From Silene latifolia (taxonomy: Eukaryota > Streptophyta > Magnoliopsida > Caryophyllales > Caryophyllaceae): DNA of 64,000 nt. Position 1 is the first letter of the stretch. Each line of letters begins with the position of its first letter. The notes beneath the pieces were generated by a model. That model searched no databases. It was given only the letters and a program-made list of their open reading frames with translations, and had not been told where the DNA came from. The position numbers and the translations under genes were made by a program. Of this stretch, positions 1-10,391 are shown in pieces. Location: positions 38,131,469 to 38,195,468 of the forward strand of contig NC_133538.1 in the NCBI RefSeq assembly GCF_048544455.1, in the 5' to 3' direction.

Positions 1-557
1 TTTGCAAAGGCAAGAATAGAGAAAGAGTGTTTGAAAGATATCCTTAAAAGCTCATGCAAATTCAGAAAACAAAGAATGTGAGACAAGTCACATGATGACA
101 AGTTAACACAAATATGGCAAAAAACATTTTTTGTTTTCTAAAAGACCAAATGGTTGAATTTGCATAAAGAGGAAATATTTTGAAATTAATAATAATTCAA
201 ACCACTCTTTATTGAAGACCATCTCGTAATAAAATCTGAAGTTTTATCTTTGAAAAATAAGAGTCACGTGAAAGCTTTTTGAAAGATAAAAATGACTTCA
301 AGTTTTACGAATTGTGGCAACAATCCAAGCAAATTTTTACTAATGAAAGCAACAAATGACTTGATTTTTTCTATTACTCTATGATACTCTACTTTCTTGC
401 TTGTACATTAGATGACACTAAGACTCAATACAAAGGGATGATTAACAACTTCAACACTTCTTAATCCATGCTTGATTACATCAATAATCCTGAAAAGGTA
501 AACTAAGATAACACAAATCAAATGGGCATGTCATCATCAACCATAAGGAACCCAACA
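1..557 (-). repeat. 3' LTR of the copia element, partial (last 557 bp)
   Basis: Matches 9834-10390 along its full length without gaps, ending in the same CCCAACA terminus. I count about 15 mismatches (roughly 97% identity), nine of them inside 331-370. The missing 940 bp or so lies left of the window. Confidence 0.95.
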
Positions 558-570
558 AATTCCCCCTTTG
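558..570 (-). other. Polypurine tract for plus-strand priming
   Basis: On the minus strand this reads CAAAGGGGGAATT and abuts the 3' LTR, the expected position and composition of a retrotransposon polypurine tract. Confidence 0.8.
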
Positions 571-1100
571 ATGATGACAAGCCCCAAACGATTGTATAAG
601 CAATGTAAACACCTTCATTCAAGATTTTAAGCAAGCAAGATCAAATCAGAGAAGGAACAATATTACCTTACCTAAGGCAAGAGCTAGAATCAAACTACCA
701 TGACAATTTTACATTGCCCCAAAACAAGATTCAAAACTAAGAAGGTTAGACAAGGCATTAGTTAATCAATATGCAAAGAGATTAAGAGCATGAGTTTACC
801 TTTTCCCCCTCTTGACATCATCAAACGGATAGGGATGTCAAAAGCATTAGAGTGCAAATAATTCACAAGAAAACGCAAAAAGACACATGTAATCGTGACA
901 AGGTAACAAAGTCAACATAAACATATGGATTAAACATAAGTTAACCATAGCTCACCATGGCTAAATAAAGTTTAACATACACTACCAAATGTCAAAATAA
1001 CAAGTAAAGAAAATAATGTCTTAGAAGGGCACAATCAAGGTGGGGCAAAATGAAAAAGGCAGGGATAAGGGTTAAGGGGGACGAGAGTAAAAGGGATAGG
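571..1100. other. Non-coding 3' region of the copia element
   Basis: AT-rich sequence between the extra ORF and the polypurine tract. I see no ORF, repeat or RNA gene. It is probably 3' untranslated RNA of the element. Confidence 0.5.
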
Positions 1101-2813
1101 CTAAGGGGAGGAAGCTTGTTCACCATCCGAGCCACTACCCAAAGGATCATCATCCACATGAGCATCATCACCAATTTCCTTTGTTGACACGAGGGTGGAG
1201 ATAATATCCACCTCACCACGAATAAGGTCCACTGTGGAAGCAAGGGCCGAGATAGCTAAATCTTTTTGATGGGCATCTTGCTTAATCCAAGCACTTAACT
1301 CAGCCACGGCTTGAAGAACTTCCCGCATACTACCCGTATTCACTTGACTAGATGACCCACCCTCCGGATCCTTCTTAATTTTCACCGAGATTAATTCATC
1401 ATTTTAAACTTTGATAAGCATTTTCCCCATTTGACCATCACTCATAATGTCACACATGTCCAATGACCCCAAGCTAGTACTCACTAAAAACCCATGTGTC
1501 TTGAGCACAACCGACAACCATATTCCATAGGGTAAGTGTAGCACGCTAGAAGAGGGTCTACGAAGTTTGGTCGAAATAAGATGAAAACGCTTGAACATTA
1601 ACCCAACTAAGTTCACCTTCTTATGAGTTGCAATGTGATAAATAAGGTATTGTTGGGCTATGGTGAGTTTTTCCCGATCACCTGAGGGATAAATTGACCG
1701 ACAAAGCATGTTAAAAATGATTCGAAGAGGAGGGGGTATTTGGGTATTACTCACAGGACCACAAGTGACGGCTTTGGGACACACGACTTGAGCAACATTA
1801 AGGGGTGAGGCATAAGGTAAAGCAACCCATGTTTCGGAGGGGAGTTTGTCGTAACCTCCGACTGGGATATCAAGGGCGGTAGCAAAATCAGATTGAGAAA
1901 GTTTAAGAGGCTTACCATTCACCTTAGCCGTAAGAAATTCACTCGATTTATCAATACGAACGGTTGCAAAGAATTGAATCACCTCACTCACAAAGACCGG
2001 TTCACGCGTTTCCAACAATTTTTCCCAACCTTGAGCCAATATCATGTCACGGACAGTATGAAAAGCAGGAGGCTCGAACCAAGTTTGGTTGTAAACCCGA
2101 GGAGAATGGATAGCTTTGGGATTCATCAACCTCTCACAATTTTTGTAGATGGAGGTAGGGAGATCTATGCTTTCAAGGTGATCCCAAACAATAGCCAAGT
2201 CCCATTTAGAGGTTAGAGAAACCGGATCTGAGGGAGAGAGGTACACCAATTTTTTCTTTGGTTGTTTTGATTTTTTCAGAGGTGGTTCACTGGGTGTGGG
2301 TGTTTCATCAGGGGAATTAACAAGAGGGTTTTCGATGTTGCTTTGTTCGATATTTTCAGAAATTGGGAGTAATTGGGATGAAGAGGCTTTTTCTTTCCTT
2401 TTGTTGTTTTTCTTCACCGGAATCGGGTCAGACTCGGCGGACTTGGTAGGATTTTCATTCAAATCAAACTCAGTTTCTTCAGTATCTTCGACATCCACCG
2501 TAACTGGTTCAGAGGAAGAGCTTGGGACAGAAGTGCTCTTCTTCCGACCTCCTCGAGTGCGACGTCCTACCATGGTGGAGATAGGGATGTCGTCTGGTGA
2601 TGATGAAACAGTGGAGATCGGTGATGGTTGTGGGTTTGGTGGATCTGGGTTAGGTGAAGGAATCGTGTTTGAGGTTTGTGGAGGAAAGGCGTGGGAGATT
2701 TTGTGTGGGGGCATGGTTTGAGGAGTTGTTGTCGGTGGGTTAGATGTGACAGGTGGGGATGTCATGTTAGCTGGTTTAATGGGTATATGGGTATTGAAAG
2801 AGGTCTTGACCAT
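1101..2813 (-). pseudogene. Extra 3' ORF of the copia element (envelope-like position), one internal stop
   Basis: An ATG at 2813 opens a 469-codon frame that stops at a TAA (1404-1406) and stays open in the same frame for about 100 more codons to 1101, so it looks like one ~571-codon ORF with a single nonsense codon. The N-terminal ~80 residues are Pro/Ser/Thr-rich, followed by a basic GRRTRGGRKK patch and an acidic/lysine-rich linker with several possible nuclear-localisation signals. Residues ~200-460 form a globular part including a segment LSQSDFATALDIPVGGYDK. I see no signal peptide or convincing membrane segment, so 'envelope' describes the position used in Sireviruses, not a shown function. 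The distal tail could form a coiled coil. Similarity to the Athila 3' ORF and the Ulp1-gene N-terminus in this window is noted in findings. Confidence 0.7.
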
Positions 2814-3173
2814 GGTGGGTTAAGAGGTAGGTGATATTTGAGGGAGTTTGTGGATTTGGGAGATGAAAGGATAAGTGGATTAGGAGGTTTGGACGAGTAT
2901 AGGGATAGATGGTGGGTTGAGGTAGTAAATGGCCCAATAAATGTGGGAGGTGAGGTAGTTGGCCCAACTTAAACACATTTAATTACTCGAAATAAAAACG
3001 CAAGGTAGCATATAATAAACGTAAATTTAGATATGAGGTTGAGTGATTACCGACTCACAAATACGGTGTCAATTTTTGGTCTAAAAATGATGTCAATGCA
3101 CTTAGAATACTCAAGCATATATCCAATTTCAATTTAATCAATTAAGGAAATTTGTAAAACTCACACTTAAAAA
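2814..3173. other. Spacer between RNase H and the extra ORF
   Basis: About 360 bp with no supported gene. The short open frames here are His/Pro/Leu-rich and look like shadows of the spacer. A subgenomic promoter or splice acceptor for the extra ORF would be expected here, but I cannot point to one. Confidence 0.4.
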
Positions 3174-4883
3174 TCACAAGATATTAATTAACCCAATTTC
3201 TAGTCTAAATTTCTCAAAATATTCTCTTGCAAGTGGCTTAGTGAAAATATCGGCAATTTGATTTTCGGTTTTGCAAAAGATAAGTTTAATATGTCCTTTT
3301 TCCACATGATCACGAATAAAGTGATGACGAATATCAATATATTTGGTTTTAGAGTGTTGAATAGGATTTTTGGAAATATTTATTGCACTCGTATTATCAC
3401 ACATTAAGGGAATGGAGTCAAAAATAATACCAAAATCCAAGAGTTGTTGTTTTACCCAAAGGAGTTGAGAACAACAATGTGCCGCACTAACATACTCACT
3501 TTCGGCCGTAGAAAGAGCTACCATATTTTTTTTCTTTGAGCCCCAAGAAGTCAAGCAAGGACCCAAGAACGTTGCAATTCCGGAGGTACTCTTTCTATCC
3601 ACCGTGCACCCCGCATAGTCCGCATCCGAAAAGCCTATGAGATCAAAAGGACAATGTAAAGGGTACCATAAGTAAAGATTTTGTGTTCCAATCAAATACC
3701 GAAGAATTCGTTTAACGGCTTTAAAATGTGATTCTTTCGGATTTGCTTGGAACCTAGCACATAAACAAACACTAAAGAGAATGTCGGGACGACTTGCGGT
3801 CAAGTAGAGAAGTGAGCCTATCATACCTCTATACACTTTATCACTAACATTCTTACCGAGTTCATCTTTGTCCAATTTGGACCCGGCTACCATAGGTGTA
3901 TCATGAGGCTTACCATTAGTCATCCCAAATTTCTTAAGCATTTCCTTAATATACTTTTGTTGATGGATCATGATTCCATCCTTTGATTGCTTAATTTGGA
4001 GCCCAAGGAAAAATCCTAGCTCACCCATCATGCTCATTTCAAACTCCGATTTCATTAGTTCCGAAAAATATAAGTAAAGGAGTTCATTTGTTGCACCAAA
4101 TATAATGTCATCAACATATACTTGTACAACCAACAGTTCACTGGACTGTTGCTTTAAGAACAATGTTTTGTCAATGGAGCCTCTTTTAAAACCATTTTCA
4201 ATAAGAAATTTAGACAATCTATCATACCAACATCTTGGTGCTTGTTTTAAACCATAAAGAGCTTTGTCTAATTTGAAAACATGGTTAGGCAAGTCATTGT
4301 TCTCAAAACCCGGTGGTTGCTCTACAAAGACATCTTCTTCCAAATATCCATTTAAGAAAGCGGTTTTGACATCCATTTGGAAGAGTTTAATGCCTTTGTG
4401 AGCCGCAAAAGCTATAAGCAATCGTATGGCCTCAAGTCTAGCTACCGGTGCATAGGTTTCATCGTAATCAATACCCTCCTGTTGGTTATAACCTTGCACC
4501 ACTAGTCTAGCCTTGTTCCTTACAATTTCTCCCGAGTCATCAAGCTTGTTGCGAAAGACCCACCTAGTACCAATGATGGTACGATTAGGCGGTCTAGGGA
4601 CTAAGTGCCATACCTCGTTTGTTTTGAATTGATTGAGTTCTTCTTGCATAGCAAGCAACCAGTCTGCATCAGTCAAGGCGACTGTTACATTTGAAGGTTC
4701 AATTTGAGAAAGGAAGGCATTATTGGCACAATACTCATTGAGATGAGCGAGATTGTTGAGGGATGATCTTGTTCGAATTCCCGAGTTGAGATCACTTATA
4801 AGATTAGTGAGTGGATGAGAGCTTTGATGTTTCCACTTCTTTGGAACAATGGTTTCTTGTTCCCCCTCAACAACATCAGTCAC
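3174..4883 (-). CDS. Copia polyprotein, reverse transcriptase and RNase H part
   Basis: This part copies the element RNA into DNA and degrades the RNA strand. RT motifs are clear: FQMDVKTAFLNGYLEED near residue 170, ALYGLKQAPRCWY near 210 and the catalytic YVDD at about 256-259. RNase H follows with SDADYAGC near residue 411, the STAESEY motif and a C-terminal DNTSAI...HIRDH-type stretch. 569 codons is the normal size for RT plus RNase H of a copia pol. The frame is entered by a one-base shift relative to the integrase frame, near a seven-base T run at 4925-4931 (A run on the coding strand), so the start at 4883 is not a real initiation site. Confidence 0.93.
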   Translation of the reverse strand: MTDVVEGEQETIVPKKWKHQSSHPLTNLISDLNSGIRTRSSLNNLAHLNEYCANNAFLSQIEPSNVTVALTDADWLLAMQEELNQFKTNEVWHLVPRPPNRTIIGTRWVFRNKLDDSGEIVRNKARLVVQGYNQQEGIDYDETYAPVARLEAIRLLIAFAAHKGIKLFQMDVKTAFLNGYLEEDVFVEQPPGFENNDLPNHVFKLDKALYGLKQAPRCWYDRLSKFLIENGFKRGSIDKTLFLKQQSSELLVVQVYVDDIIFGATNELLYLYFSELMKSEFEMSMMGELGFFLGLQIKQSKDGIMIHQQKYIKEMLKKFGMTNGKPHDTPMVAGSKLDKDELGKNVSDKVYRGMIGSLLYLTASRPDILFSVCLCARFQANPKESHFKAVKRILRYLIGTQNLYLWYPLHCPFDLIGFSDADYAGCTVDRKSTSGIATFLGPCLTSWGSKKKNMVALSTAESEYVSAAHCCSQLLWVKQQLLDFGIIFDSIPLMCDNTSAINISKNPIQHSKTKYIDIRHHFIRDHVEKGHIKLIFCKTENQIADIFTKPLAREYFEKFRLEIGLINIL

Positions 4884-6463
4884 AGTGACTGTTTCTTTTG
4901 GCCTGGAAGGATCTTCATCCTCACTTTTTTTGGGTTACATCGCGATTCTGGAGGTGGAGGCAACGATCGTTGGTCTTTGCTTCCAGAGAAGAAACAAAGA
5001 GAGGTGCTACGTGTTCCCCCTGAGTTGCTGATCTCCTTTGAAGGTGACAGTCTCTGTGTCTGTTGCAATTCAGTGCTGGGAGCTTCTTCATCCGCGAACA
5101 CGAAGTCCTTTCGAACAAGACCAATCTCAAACTCATCGTCATCGCTATCATCATCATCATTCACGTTTTGTACCTGTCCAAGCATACTAGATTCATCAAA
5201 AATGACATGAATGCTTTCTTCAATTAACAAGGTTCGTTTATTGTAGACTTTATAGGCCTTGCTATGGTCGGAGTACCCAATAAATACTCCTTCATCACTA
5301 CGTGGATCGAACTTACCCAAGTTGTTTTTACCATTGTTATGAACAAAACATTTGCTTCCAAAACATCTAAAATATGAAATGTTGGGTTTTCTTCCACGTA
5401 GCGATTCATAGGGAGTTTTATTCAATATACTCCTTATCATGACACGATTATGAATGTAGCAAGCGGTATTTACCGCTTCGGCCCAAAAGTTCTTAGGCAA
5501 CTTACTAGATAATAACATTGTTCTAGCCATTCCTTCAAGGGTTCTATTCATCCTTTCAACCACACCATTTTGTTGTGGGGTTCTAGGAGCCGAGAAGTTA
5601 TGGTCTACATTGTCATCACAATAAGCACCAAATGATGAGTTTTCGAATTCGGTTCCGTGATCGGTTCTCATTGAAACAAGTTTTAAACCAAGTTTATTTT
5701 GAATCTTTCTTAACCAAATTAGAAACTCATCAAATGTCTCATCCTTAGAGCTTAGGAAGAGTGCCCAAACGAACCTAGAGTAATCATCAACAATGACACA
5801 CACATAACGACTACCACCTCTACTTCTAGTTCTCATTGGTCCACATAAATCGATATGTAAAAGTTGCAAAGGTTGAGATGTACTCATAATTCTTTTGGAT
5901 TTAAAGGAACTTCTAACATGTTTACCTCTAGCACATTCATCACATACTTTATCAAAATCAAACTTTATATTAGGAATGCCTTCAACTAAGTCAAGTCTTT
6001 TAAGGGTATTAAGAGTTTTTGTACTAACATGACCAAACCTTTTATGCCATAACCAAGGATCATTGTTCATTACACTCATGCAAGACATGGTGTGACCGGA
6101 TAGAGAGTTCAAATTAGTTAAGTAAACATCTTTGACACGTCTTCCTTCGAGTATTAGTTCATTAGTAGTGGCATCAAATATTCGACACACATTAGCACTA
6201 AATTCTACAAAGTTACCCTTATCACAAAGTTGAGAGATGCTAAGGAGATTATGTTTCAAACCTTTGACAAGCCGCACATTGTCGACACAAAGTAATGATG
6301 ACTTACCAACTTTTCCAATGCCAATTACTTCACCTTTCTTGTTGTCACCAAACCTTACCGTGCCACCATCATATGCTTTAAGTGAGAGGAATTGGCTTCT
6401 ATCACCTGTCATGTGACGAGAGCATCCACTATCCAAGTACCAATTGCGGCTGCCTCTCACCAA
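4880..6463 (-). CDS. Copia polyprotein, protease and integrase part
   Basis: The frame begins inside the polyprotein with the copia protease signature YLDSGCSRHMTG. A GAG-pre-integrase zinc-binding region follows (HKRFGHVSTKTLNTLKR, then CDECARGK). The integrase core shows HIDLCGPM with the first Asp, RTDHGTEFEN with the second Asp and TPQQNGVVERMNRT with the catalytic Glu. The distal 100 residues, acidic and Ser/Pro-rich, are the usual linker to RT. The true frame leaves this ORF by a one-base shift at the T7 tract 4925-4931; the last residues before the stop at 4880 are out of frame. It joins integrated DNA ends to the host chromosome. Confidence 0.93.
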   Translation of the reverse strand: MVRGSRNWYLDSGCSRHMTGDRSQFLSLKAYDGGTVRFGDNKKGEVIGIGKVGKSSLLCVDNVRLVKGLKHNLLSISQLCDKGNFVEFSANVCRIFDATTNELILEGRRVKDVYLTNLNSLSGHTMSCMSVMNNDPWLWHKRFGHVSTKTLNTLKRLDLVEGIPNIKFDFDKVCDECARGKHVRSSFKSKRIMSTSQPLQLLHIDLCGPMRTRSRGGSRYVCVIVDDYSRFVWALFLSSKDETFDEFLIWLRKIQNKLGLKLVSMRTDHGTEFENSSFGAYCDDNVDHNFSAPRTPQQNGVVERMNRTLEGMARTMLLSSKLPKNFWAEAVNTACYIHNRVMIRSILNKTPYESLRGRKPNISYFRCFGSKCFVHNNGKNNLGKFDPRSDEGVFIGYSDHSKAYKVYNKRTLLIEESIHVIFDESSMLGQVQNVNDDDDSDDDEFEIGLVRKDFVFADEEAPSTELQQTQRLSPSKEISNSGGTRSTSLCFFSGSKDQRSLPPPPESRCNPKKVRMKILPGQKKQSL

Positions 6464-6476
6464 GCCCTACACAAAA

Positions 6477-6931
6477 TTAGTTTTTGAGTTTAGGAACCCA
6501 AATGAATTTGGGTCCCTTTTTGTGATCAACATAACTTGTGGTGTCTTTCTTAATGCTCATTTGCTTTAATGTTTTGGTATTCTTGTCAATGTCATCAAAC
6601 CGTTTTGTACATCCATTGAAAACATGACCATTGTCACCACAATAATTGCAAATGATGTATTCGGGAAGACCCACGTATTTCCTTCCTCTAAAATCAGTTT
6701 TAGGCTTCTGGATGCAATAGTCGATCCCGACTGTTCCATTTGAACCCCAAACCAAAGAACTTTATCACATTTCTCGGTTTGATTCGTGAGGAAGTTTAAC
6801 ACGGTTTGACTTCCTTCCCATTTTTCAGTGATGTTCTTAGCATTAACAAGTTCATTGGTCAAGTCATTGACACGTGAGAGAAGATGCAAATTCTTTTCTT
6901 TTTCTCTCTTGAGTTCATCATTGTTAACACT
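6477..6931 (-). pseudogene. Gag C-terminus to protease linker with second zinc knuckle, frameshifted
   Basis: Two overlapping frames (6889-6566 and 6755-6477) share the coding content, so there is a one-base shift near 6740. The distal frame holds a CCHC-type knuckle, CNYCGDNGHVFNGC, just before the protease. A second shift near 6470 separates it from the protease frame. A TAA at 6932 separates the proximal part from the upstream gag frame, in the same frame. Confidence 0.7.
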
Positions 6932-8107
6932 TTATATGGACAATCTTTTCTCAATAATGAAGTCATGGGTGTGGTTATTGAGTTTAAACACGAGATATAT
7001 GATTCTTTCTTTGGAATCTTCATATTTAGATGTCATCTCGTCAAGTCTTTGGTTTAGATCAACGATTTCATCGGATCTATGATGAGGAGAAGACCTAGAA
7101 GTGCTACATTCGGGCATACCTTTTTGAAAGAAAGTAAGCCTATCATGGAGGACTTCTATTTCATTCTTGAGACAAACAACCTCACCCTTAAGACACGTGT
7201 TTTCATTTTCCAAACATTCAATCTTTTCTTTAGACTTGTCTAAATTCTTGTCAGAAGCAACAGTCTTAGACATTGTTTCTCTTAAGTCTACAACTTCAAC
7301 TACAAGGTCATAGATCTCATTCTTAAGAGCATCTTTGTCCTTCAAAAGATCATCACGTTCCTTGGTTAGTGAGGAAACTTGCATCACCAAGGTAGTGTTG
7401 ACATTTTCAAGGTCAGAGACGTCCGTGGGTGTCAACCTAAGACGCTCTAGTTCTTTAGTCAAATGTTTGTTTAACTTGTTGACTCTTTTAACTTCATCAT
7501 ATGCCTCAGAGGTGACAGTGACACTGTCTGTTGCTTTCAGTTCATTTTTCAGATTAAAGTTCTCTTGAGCAATTTTCTCAATCTCATTTTGCATTACCTC
7601 GAGTTTATCATTTTGAAACCTACACTTATCAAAAAGTTGGTCAAGAAGCTTACATACTTTCTCTTTGGAGTAAGTTCTAGCCTTGGCCTTTAGATGATTT
7701 ACCTCGTTGTCGGAATCGGAGTCGGAATCGTCGGGGTTAGCCATGAGGCATCTTAAGTGTTCAAGTTTTGAGGTTTTTGAGACTTTTTCTTTACCATGAT
7801 TTGCAAGGCACATTTTAGCCTCAAGTTCCTCCTCGATGAGTTCCTCATCTTCCTCGGAGTCGGACATTCCCCAAATAGCACTCATGACTCGATGTTTATA
7901 GTCCTTTTTAACTTTTTCTCTTCTTTCCTTTGATTTGATTTCTTCCCACTTGGGACATTCTTTAATTTGGTGAGTTTTATCATCACATTTAAAGCATCCC
8001 ACGGTGGAGTTAGGTCGTTTCTTAGGAAAGCGTTTTTTCGAGTAATTATTAGTGAACCTTTTGTTTCCTTGTCCATTGACCAACCCGGCTAGATTCCTTG
8101 TGAACAT
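6932..8107 (-). CDS. Copia gag, zinc knuckle and coiled-coil part
   Basis: Continues the gag frame after the stop at 8135. It carries a CCHC knuckle (CFKCDDKTHQIKEC) about 40 residues in, for RNA binding in the virus-like particle, an acidic stretch, then about 250 residues of heptad-rich Leu/Glu/Lys sequence strongly suggesting a coiled coil. Long gag proteins with coiled coils are typical of Sireviruses. Ends at a TAA (6932-6934) that is in frame with coding sequence beyond. Confidence 0.85.
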   Translation of the reverse strand: MFTRNLAGLVNGQGNKRFTNNYSKKRFPKKRPNSTVGCFKCDDKTHQIKECPKWEEIKSKERREKVKKDYKHRVMSAIWGMSDSEEDEELIEEELEAKMCLANHGKEKVSKTSKLEHLRCLMANPDDSDSDSDNEVNHLKAKARTYSKEKVCKLLDQLFDKCRFQNDKLEVMQNEIEKIAQENFNLKNELKATDSVTVTSEAYDEVKRVNKLNKHLTKELERLRLTPTDVSDLENVNTTLVMQVSSLTKERDDLLKDKDALKNEIYDLVVEVVDLRETMSKTVASDKNLDKSKEKIECLENENTCLKGEVVCLKNEIEVLHDRLTFFQKGMPECSTSRSSPHHRSDEIVDLNQRLDEMTSKYEDSKERIIYLVFKLNNHTHDFIIEKRLSI

Positions 8108-8134
8108 AGCAAACTCGTCTTCCTCCTCATCTTC

Positions 8135-8830
8135 TCAATCACTTGGAGAGGATGTGAGGGCGAGACTCTTTCCCTTTGATGACTCACTAGAATGCTTATC
8201 GAGGTTAAACTCGTGAGCCATTAGTGATCCCATTAGTTCATGAAGAGATAGGGTTGACAAGTCTTTAGCTTCCTCTATGGCGGTGACTTTAGGTTGCCAT
8301 TTAGGGGTTAGACTACGAAGGATTTTTCGAATGATGTCCTCGGACTCGAAATTCCTTCCTAGACTTTTAAGCTCATTAATAATACAAGAAAAACGTGAAG
8401 AGAAACTATTTAAGGACTCGTCTTTTGACATTCTAAACATCTCATATTGTTGCATGAGAAGGTCAATACGGTGTTTTCTTACTTGGGACGTCCCTTCATA
8501 GGCAAGTACAAGGGAATCCCAAATAGATTTTGCCGTAGGACATCCGGAAATACGACTAACTTCCCCCTCACCAACACAACGTTGAAGAATCGACATTGCT
8601 TTGGAATTCTTTTCGGCAAGTTTGAAGTCGTTCTCATTGTAATTTCTTTCCTCTTTTGTCTTGGTGAAACCGTTTAGAATATCGGTTTCCTCAATGGCAA
8701 GAGGTCCATTTTGGATGATGTTCCAACATTGATAATCGATACTTTTGATGTAATGTTCCATTTTGAGTTTCCACCATCCAAAATTCGAACCGGTAAAGAC
8801 CGGGATCTTGGAGTGTTTCCCGGAATCCAT
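8135..8830 (-). CDS. Copia gag, N-terminal capsid-like part
   Basis: ATG at 8830, about 50 bp downstream of the primer site, starts MDSGKHSKIPVFTGSNFGWW, matching the copia gag N-terminus that begins DUF4219/UBN2-like domains. The UBN2 gag core follows (AKSIWDSLVLAYEGTSQVRK, then ...LNSFSSRFSCIINELKSLG). A TGA at 8135-8137 interrupts the frame; coding sequence resumes in the same frame at an acidic EDEEEDEF segment. This is the structural protein that packages the RNA. Confidence 0.9.
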   Translation of the reverse strand: MDSGKHSKIPVFTGSNFGWWKLKMEHYIKSIDYQCWNIIQNGPLAIEETDILNGFTKTKEERNYNENDFKLAEKNSKAMSILQRCVGEGEVSRISGCPTAKSIWDSLVLAYEGTSQVRKHRIDLLMQQYEMFRMSKDESLNSFSSRFSCIINELKSLGRNFESEDIIRKILRSLTPKWQPKVTAIEEAKDLSTLSLHELMGSLMAHEFNLDKHSSESSKGKSLALTSSPSD

Positions 8831-8878
8831 TACCCACGAATCAAACTCTAAGGCGATTAGCCTCGATCAAGTGCACGA

Positions 8879-8891
8879 GGCTCTGATACCA
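8879..8891 (-). other. Primer binding site (initiator tRNA-Met type)
   Basis: On the minus strand this reads TGGTATCAGAGCC, the standard plant copia primer site complementary to the 3' end of initiator tRNA-Met. It lies two bases inside the 5' LTR, as expected. Confidence 0.93.
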
Positions 8892-8893
8892 AT

Positions 8894-10390
8894 TGTTGAG
8901 TTTATGGATTCAAGTACCTAAGAGGGGGAGGGGGTGAATTAGGTACTATTTAAAAATTATAACTTCAACTTTATTGAATTAAAGTGAGTTACGAGGACAA
9001 AAGAGATGAGAGGATACTTTGAATAATATTGAAAGACTAAACAAGTATCACGATGAATGTTTGCTGAAGTATGAAAGTAACAATCGTTCTGACTGTGGCT
9101 ATTTGTCTCAGTTTGTGGAATACGATCTGCAGACCAAATGTGACAAAGATGATGAATGTTACTTTCAAGGTTTAGCAAAGCAAAACAAACAAACAAAATA
9201 AATTGCAGCGGAAATAAAGTAAAACAATTGAACACGAGATTTTTGAATTGGTTCGGCAAGAAACTCAAGTGCCTACGTCCAATCTACCTTTTTATTGCTT
9301 TCTTTTTGTGATCTACTCCGACAACTAAAAGACCCTTACAATAAAAGACACCAACCTACTCCGGTTGTAAAGCTAGTACAAGAGCTACTCCGTTCTTATG
9401 ACAAGCTAACTCGCAACCTACTCCGGTTGCCAAGAGTTAAAGACTACTCCGTCCTAAACTCTACTAACACACTTAGAATGTTATAGGATCAAGTTTCCAC
9501 TAACATATTCTTAGCAAAGAATAGAGATGGACAACTTTTACAAGATCAACAATTCTTAAGTAAGAGAGTTTAGTATTATAAAGTAACAGTAGCCACGACT
9601 GTAACAACTTGAATACTTTTAAAGGTTTTTGCAAAGACACACTATTTTTAAGCTTTAAAAACAATTTGCAAAGTTGGAAAAATTATTTCAGAAAAGTCTT
9701 GGGATTTTATGAAGGAGAGGCACGCCTTTTATAGAGGAAATGGGTGAGGAGGTTGCTAGGGTTTTGAAGGGTCAAAGACCACACATGTGAAGGACATTTG
9801 CAACCACCCAAAACTTGCACCAAAGAGGGCTCTTTTGCAAAGGCAAGAATAGAGAAAGAGTGTTTGAAAGATATCCTTAAAAGCTCATGCAAATTCAGAA
9901 AACAAAGGATGTGAGACAAGTCACATGATGACAAGTTAACACAAATATGGCAAAAAGCATTTTTGGTTTTCTAAAAGACCAAAGGGTTGAATTTGCATAA
10001 AGAGGAAATATTTTGAAATTAATAATAATTCAAACCACTCTTTATTGAAGACCATCTCCTAATAAAATCTGAAGTTTTATCTTTGAAAAATAAGAGTCAC
10101 GTGAAAGCTTTTTGAAAGATAAAAAGGACTTCAAGTTTTACGAATTGTGGCAACAATCCAAGCAGCTGTTCACTAATGAAAGCAACAGTCGACTTGACTG
10201 TTTCTATTACTCTATGATACTCTACTTTCTTGCTTGTACATTAGATGACACTAAGACTCAATACAAAGGGATGATTAACAACTTCAACACTTCTTAATCC
10301 ATGCTTGATTACATCAATAATCCTGAAAAGGTAAACTAAGATAACACAAATCAAATGGGCATGTCATCATCAACCATAAGGAACCCAACA
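8894..10390 (-). repeat. 5' LTR of the copia element, complete
   Basis: 1,497 bp bounded by TGTTGAG and CCCAACA, giving a five-base terminal inverted repeat. The inner edge is set by the primer site and the outer edge by the join to hAT coding sequence at 10391. The many small ORFs inside are not genes. Confidence 0.93.
9727..9733 (-). promoter_or_regulatory. TATA box of the copia 5' LTR
   Basis: Minus strand reads CTATAAAAGGC, a good plant TATA box, placed about 660 bp inside the right end of the LTR with the transcribed region toward lower coordinates. This orientation agrees with the coding strand. Confidence 0.65.
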
Positions 10391-10391
10391 A

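Larger units (their letters stand above)
1..10390 (-). mobile_element. Ty1/copia LTR retrotransposon, Sirevirus-like, left end outside window
   Basis: The element is read on the minus strand: 5' LTR on the right (8894-10390), then tRNA primer site, gag, protease-integrase, RT-RNase H, an extra 3' ORF, polypurine tract and the start of the 3' LTR at 557-1. Order protease-integrase-RT is diagnostic for copia. Large size (over 10 kb), a gag with a zinc knuckle plus coiled coil, and an additional ORF after RNase H are features of the Sirevirus (SIRE/Maximus) lineage; lineage is inferred, not tested by phylogeny. The LTR termini are TGTTG...CAACA. The reading frame is broken at least six times (stops at 8135, 6932 and 1404; shifts near 6740, 6470 and 4928), so it is non-autonomous now. 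It interrupts a hAT transposase gene; the five bases after it are AAAGC, but the matching left duplication lies outside the window. Confidence 0.93.

Noticed and set aside
4132..4152. Recurrent ACAGT...ACTGT short inverted repeats in the copia element (also near 7,515, 9,585 and 10,186)
   Set aside because: Arms of only 5-7 bp, some inside coding sequence, number not clearly above chance.
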